In this document: piece by piece, positions 20,031-28,836 of the stretch
Layout of the letters: the number at the start of each line of letters is the position of its first letter
How positions within the stretch are numbered: position 1 is the first letter of the stretch
Source: Lingula anatina
Lineage: Eukaryota > Brachiopoda > Lingulata > Lingulida > Lingulidae
Direction of reading: 5' to 3'
Assembly (NCBI RefSeq): GCF_001039355.2
Contig: NW_019773987.1
Location: 1-28,836 of the forward strand
Length of the DNA stretch: 28,836 bases
Notes under the pieces: model-generated
Databases searched by the model: none
What the model saw: the letters and a program-made list of their open reading frames with translations, nothing else
Told to the model about the DNA's origin: nothing
Translations under genes and position numbers: made by a program

Positions 20031-20658
20031 ATATTAGCCTTTTTTATGAACGTAAGTGATTTGAACAACAGTATTTGGAACGGCATCGCCAACTACCTGA
20101 ACTGACTCCTTAAGACATTATTTACATAGATGATTTTGACGATCAATGGCATTCTAAATATACTAAATGCCTTTTAAATGACTTCACATGTTATTATTTT
20201 GTTGACTGTGCCTGTTTTTCAGTATTATGAAAACATTTAAAAAAAACATGGCATATATAAGAGACAAACCATAAAAGACCGGTGACTTAGAGTCTAAAAG
20301 ATTACCATGATCCATAAGAAATCGCTAAAAGGTAAGTCCCACCTCACACAGATTCTAACACCTAATAACAATAATTATAATAGTTATTTATAGTTTGAAA
20401 TCCATATAAAAATTTCAGTGGACTTTACAAGGGTAAAATGAACATAATAAGATCGATGAATAATATCAATAGAAAGTTAAGACTGATATATATATATATA
20501 TATAGTTAAAATATTAAGAAATTAAGACATTAAAATAGAATGTAAAGATAAAGAGCCAGTCAAATCAGTTATAGGCAATTCTACATTTATCGGGGAACCG
20601 TTGGTAAAGTTCTCCAAAGAAATGCTACAACAGACGCACCCACTCAAAGACCTTGACC
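20031..20658. other. Intergenic AT-rich sequence with an (AT)n tract
   Basis: No gene is recognised. An AT dinucleotide tract lies at 20486-20504. Confidence 0.4.

Positions 20659-20703
<45 letters not shown>
20659..20703. repeat. Poly-T tract
   Basis: A run of about 45 T lies immediately upstream of the Tc1 transposase remnant. Confidence 0.9.
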
Positions 20704-20719
20704 CGTATTACAACAAGAA

Positions 20720-21090
20720 GACAGGATTGCCTGTTCCTTAGACTGTGCCGTTCCCCAGTCGAGTTTTTAGGTTTGACGGTCGAATCCGCCGCCGACGTGT
20801 ACGAGAGGCATATAACGATGATTGTGTAGGCCTACTGCCTAGGGTGCAAGCAGGGGATGGTAGCGTCTATGTTTGGGGAATATGTCATTCCGGTGGCCAG
20901 AATCATTTGTTTTTTCTAGAAGGCAAGCTCAACCAGGATTCCTACATAGACATTCTACAAAAATAAACAATGCTTCCTTTTGTAAGAGCCATCTTCAGGA
21001 ACAATTTTTTGTAATAAGACGATTACGCACACCCACATCGAGCTCGCAGAACCACTGCTTTTCTTCAAAACCAATCTTCCTTTAAGGCTA
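20720..21090 (+). pseudogene. Tc1-family transposase fragment (different from the one at 6640-7420)
   Basis: In one frame, FRFDGRIRRRRVREAYNDD and then VYVWGICHSGGQNHLFFLEG and KLNQDSYIDILQ match the Tc1 transposase core (family pattern VWG-(8-9 residues)-L-F-EG-(M/L)NQ-YIDIL). After a frameshift near 20968 the match continues as MLPFVRAIFRNNF, two in-frame stops, then DDYAHPHRARRTTAFLQNQ, where the family has the catalytic Asp motif DDNAPPHRAR. Both ends of the transposase are missing. The NQ-YIDIL signature differs from the other Tc1 remnant, so this is a separate family. Confidence 0.85.
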
Positions 21091-21181
21091 CCTTATATGA
21101 TCTGCATTGTTGTAGGGCCTACGAAATAATGGAACCAGTGATAAAATCGGTGCCTTTGACAATTTGCTTTACAAAACTATT

Positions 21182-21186
<5 letters not shown>

Positions 21187-21220
<34 letters not shown>
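21187..21220. repeat. (TG)17 microsatellite
   Basis: An uninterrupted TG dinucleotide repeat of 34 bases. Confidence 0.95.
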
Positions 21221-21223
<3 letters not shown>

Positions 21224-21518
21224 CTAGCTCCCACATTGTTTGAAAAATTCCAAGCGTCTGTGACAATATTTAATCAATTCAAGAGTCTGAGATTAAGTTG
21301 GGCAACATTTGATTCATTTTTGAAAACGACGTATTGAAAAATTGGTAAAATTCCAAAAAGTGACGATGGTGGCATCTAAACATATTGTCTATAGGCCTAT
21401 TTTAATCTAATTTCGTCATCAGGAAAAAAACATGGAGACCCCACTGTTTGCGTCAGTTTTCTAAGTACCGCTTGGTAAACGCAACATTTTGTTTGAAATC
21501 TTTCGTTGTTTACCGGTG

Positions 21519-21788
21519 CAGTGGCGGATTTAGAGGAGGGGTCAGGGGGTCCTGACCCCCCCCCCCCCTTCGGTTTTTGAAAAATATATCACACCAACAT
21601 TCCCCTCTTGAAATAAGAAATTTTTGACTAGCTAAATCATAGTTCTCAACCGTACTAAATGGCACTGTTTGCTCTCCAAAACACCAAAAAATTTTCGGGG
21701 CCCTTGAGCAGGCCCCGAGCCCCACACCAAGGGGCGATGGTCGGTTTCGCATCCGGACCCCCCTTCAAACATCTTGAATCCGCCCCTG
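21519..21788 (+). mobile_element. MITE with CAGKGGCGGATT termini and 5-bp CGGTG flanks
   Basis: The 270-bp element begins CAGTGGCGGATTTAGAGG and ends CATCTTGAATCCGCCCCTG, whose reverse complement is CAGGGGCGGATTCAAGATG. Identical CGGTG pentamers flank it at 21514-21518 and 21789-21793. CAG-GGCGGATC-type ends are common among metazoan non-autonomous DNA transposons, often hAT-like. hAT elements usually make 8-bp duplications, so the superfamily is left open. Confidence 0.75.
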
Positions 21789-21793
21789 CGGTG

Positions 21794-22094
21794 ACCTAAC
21801 TATGTTAGTGTTAGCTCGTCAAGGTTCTAACCATTTTATTTTAATTTTTTCAGTGGTTATTCTTAAAGAGTAAAAATGCATCCACTTCACTTGTTGGCAT
21901 TATTTCTGTTATTTGAAAGGGACCGACGCCCACTGGTGTCAATAGAATGCGGCAGGTGCTCTGCTCTCCGCTAGAAAAAGTACGAAAAGTAGAAACTTCC
22001 TCCATCTTGCCAAGTTGTCTGCTGTGGGCCGGTTTAGAATCAAGGTTTTGGAAAGCAAATGGACAAAAATTAAAAGAAAATTTTGCAAGGAAAG
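21794..22094 (+). promoter_or_regulatory. Presumed promoter and 5' UTR of COG2
   Basis: This stretch precedes the COG2 start codon. The COG2 frame has an in-frame TAA at 22071-22073, which fixes the first ATG at 22095. No TATA box is obvious. Open frames on either strand here show no domain and are judged to be chance. Confidence 0.45.
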
Positions 22095-24583
22095 ATGGTA
22101 ATGATGGCAACAGATGCTGTGAGAAATCCACTGCCCAGTGGGCCCTCGACACTGTGTTTTAATAAGGAGGAATTTATGCGGGTAATGTCTTATTATAAAC
22201 ACTGTTGCCGCTGTGTTTAGACTAACTTGATTTGCTAGATTGTCTCTTTCAACGCACTTCTCAATCGAGAATAGTTCACAAGACATGAATAAATGTTATT
22301 TACTGCAGTACCTATTGAGTTTGCCTGCTAAGTTTTATACGTTCTTTAACACTATGAAATAGGATTTAACTTAACTGTTTCCAGGAAATGTTAATTTTGA
22401 ACTAATTTATTTGGGAATGGAATATTTCAATAAATACAAAAATTTCCAGGATGATTTTGATGTTGACAAGTTTGTTGTGGAGTGTCGTAGAAGAGTTCCT
22501 CTGGAAACCTTGCGGGATGATCTCAGTGTTTACCTTAAGGTGCTTAAGACTGCCATGATAGAACTCATCAACAAGGATTATGCAGACTTTGTTAATCTTT
22601 CAACCAATCTGGTGAGTATATATTGATATTTTTGATGTAGTTATCATTTATTGCACCTCTCATTAATTTTCAAGAATTCCTGTACTCTTTCAGTTTCCCC
22701 AACATCATTCGATTGTTGTGCCCGAAATTCCTGCAGAAAACATCTGATTTAGCAACTTCTTTACTTCCAGTTCGGGAAATTATACTAAAATGCATAATAT
22801 ATGGAGTCTGTTTCATTAGACATAAACAACAAGCTGATTGAAGGTCTTCATTGACATTTCATTATATCTTCTAGGTTGGAATGGACAAAGCAATAAGCAA
22901 TCTAACTGTGCCACTTGAACACTTTCAAGAAGAAGTTTTGGTAAGCTGAATAATTTGATGTGATTAGTGACAGCCAATCAACAAATGCATATATTAAGTG
23001 TGCTTTATGCAACCAAAATTATAACAAATTTTTATTACAACTTTTTTTACTGTTTTGAGATTGCAGTCACATGTACTGAGAAGTTTAAAAGTAAAGTTTG
23101 TATTTTGAGTTAAAATGCTTTTAGCTAGGATTTTAACTCTGTTTGAAATTCATTCCTTAGGCAGCCAGATCTGCAATGGATGAAGCTATCAGTACAGTGG
23201 AAGAGAAACTAAAGAAAAGAGCAGAATGTAGGGACAAAAAGGTATTGAAGTTCTGCACTTTCAAAATAATATTAATTCAGTGTCGTTTTATTATCCTTTA
23301 ATTTTTCTGTAATTACTTTCATTTGCTAAACGTGTATGTGCATTTATTTGTATGTTCTGTTATTCAGAGATGTTTAACATGGCAGAAGGATTCTTTGTTG
23401 AAAAGGAACATAAATCAAATATATAACTGTAATTTACTCTGTAGACTTGATAAGTGTTATTTATATGCATATTAACATTTTTCAGGCCTGTGTTCAGCGG
23501 CTAATGAATATCATCCATTGCGTGGAGAAGATGGAGAAGCTATTGAGGATACCACCAGAAGCAGATGAAGAGCAGATTAAGCAGTCAGCAAGGTAGAGTG
23601 TCCATTTTTAGCTGAATGGAAAAAAAGTTAGTTGTCTTTGAACAGCAAATCATGTTATTTGATTACATATGGACTTGTACCAAGAATTATATTTTCGCAT
23701 AGTTTGTATTCACAATACTTTACTTAATATTGGATGTTCTTCTGTGTCTCATATGAATTGTAATTCTTACAAGGTTTTGCATTGTAAAGAACATTTAGGT
23801 TTGTCTTTCATTTTATGCAGTGAATTGAATGGACAACTGATAGAAAGGGTGGCAACTGAGTTCAACAAGCTTCAGTTTTATGTTAATAAAAGTAAAGGAC
23901 TCCCTCTTTTGGAACAGATAAGACCAGTAAGTTATTTTCTCCTCCCTTGGCACTTAGCTTACTACATTTAGAAAAAAATGCTGTAAGAATATCACATGAT
24001 AATTTTTTTTTCAAACAGTTCTTTGGTGCTTAAAAGTAAGCCTTTTATGAAATAATGTGACATGGCATTGTTGTCAGACAACTAAATGTCTTTTTTTTTC
24101 ATTCACTGAGACTTTTTGAAATAATGTGGATCTGGTCAATGTTCAGGCAACTGTTAATTTAGGATCCCCATTGATGTAAGTTCCCTGTTTTCTCTGACTT
24201 TGAGGGAGTTACCACTGTATGTCAGATCCTTTAATGTGCGCTTTTTTCCCCACAGAGAATTTCTGCCATTACCACCACCTTGCAATTCAGTCTGGAAGGC
24301 TCATTCAGAGAAGGCCTTGAGAGGAAAAACCCAGAGATCCTTCGGCAGTGTCTGCGCACCTATGCCACAATAGATAAAATGAAAGATGCAGAACAACTCT
24401 TCAGGCAGTATACAGTGAAACCATACATGGAAGAAGTAAGTGTGGATGCATTTGCATTGATGCATGCTTGGGAGTGTTTTGGAGTACCTAGGAAAGTAAA
24501 AAATATATAAGTACTTTCACGCTACACCTAGATAAGCAGATCACTTGAAAGGGAAATTGCAATAGAAAGGGGAGATTAACAGA

Positions 24584-24622
<39 letters not shown>

Positions 24623-27600
24623 GATGTAGATGTCAGTGTACACGTGGCATTGAACAAAGGTAAAATGGTGATATTGTTAAACTATGTGTATTAAATGATA
24701 GGTCAGTATCTGCATGAATTTCCAGGTTATAAGTGACCAGTTCATTAAAACCAATACACAAGGTTTGCGGGGAATGTATCACAAAATACTGGAGTTCATA
24801 CCCCTCCATTGTAAACTGATCAAAGAAGTCACTTCAGGTTCTCTGCAGAGGTAAGATAATGCTATGATAATACTATAATACTCTGATCAGCACTTTGTCT
24901 CAAAGCAAAAAGATGTAACTTTATTTTGTTTATATAAATGTTGCTGTACTGTTTTAGCAGAAACCTATTGTGTTTTTTATGGAACAGATGAAGTGTGAGG
25001 CCATGCACACAATACTGTTTTTATTGCAGCACCAGTGGAGAGGTTGTCCGTGGCTATGACTTCTTGACTAATGCTGTGTGGCCTGAAATAGTCAGCAATG
25101 TGGAAGGGAACATTCCATTTATATTTGCACCTGGAAATCCAGACCTCTTCCATGAGGTGAGAAGGGAATATCAAGAAAAGAAAATTAAGTGCTTGGTATA
25201 AGATTTGAACAATTTGTGTAAAATAATTGCCCTCTCCATGAAGGAAAAAGATAACCTTATGAAATGAAAATGCATTAATTGGTATAAGATGGCAATGGTG
25301 ACAACATTTTGGGGTCTTTTTGTACAGTTGCAGATATATATGTTTTAAATTTCGTAATATGAAATCTTTTAATTTTGATTTCCAGAGATACAATATAAGC
25401 ATGGAATTTGTAGACCAGTTTGAGTGCCAGTGTGGCTCCCAGGCCAGTGTCAAGAGGTTGAGGGCTCATCCATCTTTCAATACCTTCATGTCTAAGTGGA
25501 GCCTGCCTGTATATTTCCAGATAAGGTATGTTAATAATCAAGGCGTTTTTTTTCTTCCAAGCTGGGATAAAAGTAGTTGTTAAGTACTATAAAGAACAAA
25601 ATTAAGAATTATTGCTTGCCAAGTACCATATTTAACAATATCAAAACAGAATAACTTATTATGCCTGAATTACATTAAATTTGCAGGTTTCAAGAAGTTG
25701 CTGGAAGCTTTGAGAATGCCTTGCTGACACCATTTAATGTCACTGCAGGTAATATGTTTTTTTTAAACAGACACTGGAATGTGCCTGCTTATCTTAAAAT
25801 GGAGGAAAGTGGGTTGACTTTTATTTCAGTTACATGTCTGTAAATTTGACCATTTTGCTGTCAAGTTTTAAGTTCTGTCAATAATTCCAATATTTTAGGT
25901 ACACTATAAACATAAAAATATAAATGAAGACACAATTTTGTGCTTGAAGATACAAAAAAAGTTAAAAGTCATTAGGGAGACTACTGGAAGTTTTTTGCAC
26001 AGGCCAAAAACCCAAGGAACCCCATTTTTCAAAGTTTTCAAAATTTACTACAGATGTAATGTAGCTTTTAAATTATGTTAAAAGACAGCACAGCACCAAA
26101 CTTACTATTGTTGTATGATTTAAAAACAGATACATTTTTATAACCAATAATTTTTTTTTCACTTTTCCAGATTCCAAAGAGTTTCACTTACATTCCACCA
26201 CAGTGTTGTGGTCCTGCTTGTGCAAATGTTGGTCTGATGATGTATTCCTCTCAGGGCTCTGTCACAGATTCTGGAAGCTCACATTGCAGCTACTAGCCAG
26301 GTATTCAAACTGGATTGAGGCAGTGCATGCTAAAGAGGTAAATCTATATGTTTGTATTGTGCAACTGCGATTTTGTTAGATTATATCTCCATTTCATTAA
26401 TCTGCATTTTTCATTTCTTGTAGGTACTTTGTGTATTATTAAATGATTCAGTATTTTGGGGAACTTGAGTGAGGGGTGTTTTGGTTTATTGAATTTTTAA
26501 TAACTTATAAAAACATCTGTAACATTTAAGAACCAAATTAATAGTGATTGCTTTATTTGCAACCATTTTGTTTTCTATATTATTATTATTTTTATTATAT
26601 ATTAGCTAACAGAAAAGGATGGAAATTCAGCAGACCCTGGGGTCTCTAACCCTGGGACAGGGAGTGGTGATCCTCCTGCTGTGGCACCACGTCCTGCTCC
26701 CGTCACCCTGGGACAGGTGGTTGCCATGGTTGCAGATGCACACAGAGTAGATTCCAAGGTAAGAATGATTCAGAAGTCCTTAGTATTTGAGTGTGATGTA
26801 GCTTTTTGTAAAAGTGTGCAATGCCAAACTTGCTATTATTTACTATGGGGTAAGTAATCTTAGTTTTGTTTCCAGTGAATTGTTTGCCCTATTATTTTTT
26901 TAAATCCTTCGTTATCATTTTTGTCTGGGGATCTTTTCATACGTGATGCTACCAGGAAATTCCAAAATGTGTTATAAAAGGCTGGATTTCATTATTTAAA
27001 AGATTTCATTAATCTATCTGCTTCCCAATTATTATTATTTTTTTCATATATTTTAGGTTACAGCTTTTTTTACTGAAGTAATCAAACCAAAATTGAAAAC
27101 AACAGGATGTCAGGATAGTGCTATTCTGGAAGGTAGGTCTACAATCCTAACTCCTTATATATTTCATTTTGTACAAAAATAATATGTCAAATACTGGCCT
27201 AAAATGTTAAAATAGGGGTCGTGCTGGTTGTGGTTTTGTAATGCCAATTCTGCACCTCGAAAGCCTGAGCTATTTTAAGAGTTTCATGTATAGAAAAAAG
27301 CAACAGAGGTCATTACCAACAAGGCACACTGGTATCATCCACATCTGAAACTCTGTTTAAAAATGTGCACCAAAGCGCTATTTGGGATGACATTTTAAAA
27401 TGTGTTTTTTTTTTCACCTTGTAGAAAGTCTCCAGGAGTCCCAGACATCTATCACGAAGCATCTTCCAGGGTTTGGTGAATATATTGTAAAAGATATCAC
27501 TGCACAGTGCTCAGTTCACCTGAAGCTAGTCAATGACATACCTAGACTATATCGTAGGACAAACAGAGAGGTTAGTTTACTATGCAGTACTTATCCATGT

Positions 27601-28836
27601 GGAATTAAATCCACAATGCTGGTTTCAGTATTGAATTTTGGTTATAAAGCATGCTATAAAGGAGCCATTGGATCAATTTACTTCTGTTTTAAATATCTAT
27701 TTACGTATTGAAGAAGAGACAACTAGAAAAGCAGACTTCTACCAAGGCAAAACAATTCTCATTATCTGTCCCATAGAGGAACTTGATGCAAACATTCCTG
27801 TACAATGCCTCATTTTACTGGGACAAATAGGTATATACATGGTAATGTGGATCAACACCAAAACTTAATCATTTGTTCCTTGGCCATTTGTTTTCTGACC
27901 TATCTAAAAATTTCGTCAAAATCCTTCCATAACTTTTTGCATAATGTTGCTAACAGATAAACTAATAAACTAAGGAACCAAAAACTTTACCTCCTTGGCA
28001 GAGGTAAAAGTAAGTTTCCCTACATTGAATGGTTTTTTGGGGCTTGGTAACAGTTGCTGCTTAATAACACGTGACAAATTTGGACCTCTTTTTATATATT
28101 TTTCACATACTAGTGCTTTCAGAAATTGATATGATTAAAAATCAAATTATAATAAAATCATTTTGATTTAATTCTCCCCATCACACTTGCAGCTGCCTCT
28201 CTGCTCTCTTGAAACTGAATTTGAATGCAGTAAATGCCATTCAGCTATGAATTATTTAGCAATCAATTACCATTTCTAGTGTATCTAACATTTGATATCT
28301 GTCACATTTGAAAATCAGTATAGCCTTTAAGCTGGAACTCCAGTTTCCAATTTTGACAGCATAGCTGGTATAATATTTCCCTGAGATTTCGCAAATTTTT
28401 GTCATTATTTAAAGTCAAATATACCAGTATAATTTTTAAAGAAATATTTTTGAAATATTTTAGCAAAGGTGTGATCTCCTAGAATGTGCAGCATACCTAG
28501 TTTGGTTTTGACACCAATATCACATTCAGCCTTCCTTTGAAATCTTCACGTTGAATCAAATATATTTTGATGATGGAAGAAAATTGTAAAAAAAAACACT
28601 TATTTAACATTGGTCTTTTCAAATACAGATCTTCCTCCAAGCATAATTGCAATGTCAAATATATATGCTGAAAAAGGAATCAATTCAGACTAATCAGCAC
28701 CCTAATTATTATAATCCAGGTTCCCTCCAAGACTTCTGGTTACCTGAACAGTCTCCTCAAACCACTGAAAATGTTCCTGGATGAGCACAAAACTACAATA
28801 AGTGAGGAAATGTATAGGTCTTGGGTGATGAAAATC
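22095..28836 (+). CDS. COG2: COG2, conserved oligomeric Golgi complex subunit 2 (3' end outside the window)
   Basis: Sixteen exons: 22095-22181, 22450-22611, 22875-22940, 23161-23241, 23486-23592, 23821-23926, 24256-24435, 24726-24850, 25030-25156, 25386-25525, 25687-25748, 26171-26337, 26606-26758, 27057-27132, 27425-27570 and 28720-28836. All introns are GT-AG, and phases join to one 634-residue frame with no stop. COG2 belongs to lobe A of the COG tether, which binds retrograde vesicles at the Golgi. Family landmarks, in order, are LPSGPSTLCFNKEEFM, DDFDVDKFV, LINKDYADFVNLSTNL, KGLPLLEQIRPRISAI, CLRTYATIDK, APGNPDLFHE, CGSQASVKRLRAHPSF, WSLPVYFQIRF, and PRLYRRTN near the end. The start follows an in-frame stop at 22071 and lies in the context AAAGATGG. 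Human COG2 has 738 residues, so about 100 C-terminal residues should lie to the right. A Pro/Gly/Ser-rich linker (exon 26606-26758) matches a variable region of the family. Confidence 0.97.
24584..24622. repeat. (ATT)13 microsatellite in a COG2 intron
   Basis: A 39-base ATT repeat lies between COG2 exons 24256-24435 and 24726-24850. Confidence 0.95.
27851..28010 (+). repeat. Dispersed repeat, possibly the 3' end of a non-LTR retrotransposon
   Basis: The segment runs from GGATCAACACCAAAACTTAA through TTTCGTCAAAATCC and TAACTTTTTGCATAATGTTG, then a purine-rich GATAAACTAATAAACTA stretch, to ACCTCCTTGGCAGAGGTAA. This order of blocks resembles a repeat widespread in fish and invertebrate genomes that I recall as a LINE (RTE-like) 3' tail. 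The assignment comes from memory of the pattern, not a search. It lies in the long COG2 intron between exons 27425-27570 and 28720-28836. Confidence 0.5.

Noticed and set aside
22385-22449. Earlier acceptor (TTTCCAG at 22384) and ATG at 22417 as the COG2 N-terminus
   Set aside because: Exon 22095-22181 encodes the conserved LPSGPSTLCFNKEEFM segment and joins in phase at 22450 (DDFDVDKFV), matching the family exactly; the 22385-22449 segment reads as intron.
24977-25453. 158-codon minus-strand open frame
   Set aside because: It is antisense to two COG2 exons and the intron between them, and is explained by the COG2 coding sequence on the other strand.
1-28836. CRISPR array, bacterial operon or other prokaryotic system
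   Set aside because: Spliced metazoan genes and eukaryotic transposons fill the window; no regularly spaced repeats with unique spacers were seen.

Overview
The window is metazoan genomic DNA: multi-exon genes with GT-AG introns of roughly 0.2-1.5 kb, AT-rich introns, many microsatellites and a dense mix of decayed transposons. The proteins (a type II membrane glutamate carboxypeptidase, a secreted MAM-domain protein, the Golgi tether subunit COG2) and the Tc1, gypsy, MITE and SINE content suggest a marine invertebrate. A deuterostome such as a hemichordate or echinoderm is plausible, but the species cannot be fixed from sequence alone. Three isolated 'n' characters (6081, 9157, 16978) each sit where a gene or element is structurally broken, so they probably mark collapsed assembly gaps.

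Layout, left to right. (1) 1-74: the end of a possible + strand terminal exon, unidentified. (2) 1233-3152, minus: a short secreted protein with a signal peptide and one complete MAM domain, in five exons. (3) 3153-7430: no complete gene. It holds a 242-bp foldback element, a CpG-containing candidate first exon near 5830, an 'n' beside a TAA microsatellite, and a decayed Tc1-family transposase. (4) 7738-15219, minus: a glutamate carboxypeptidase II (FOLH1/NAALAD2, peptidase M28B) gene. Eleven exons are visible. The exon that should carry the catalytic Glu pair is absent and the C-terminal exons are not found. (5) 15485-17143, minus: a Ty3/gypsy LTR retrotransposon with target duplications and flanking LTRs, but only a broken integrase inside. 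(6) 17327-21788: MITEs, a hairpin repeat, tRNA-derived SINE-like units, simple repeats and a second Tc1 remnant. (7) 22095-28836, plus: COG2, with 16 exons covering 634 residues; the gene runs off the right edge.

The peptidase and COG2 genes are divergently transcribed, but about 6.9 kb of repeat-rich DNA lies between their start codons, and nothing suggests functional linkage. The three main genes are unrelated in role: extracellular adhesion-type protein, cell-surface peptidase, Golgi trafficking. I found no previously undescribed system. The most useful observations concern broken or missing exons at the 'n' positions, a possible alternative 3' end of the MAM gene, and the element structures with definable termini.
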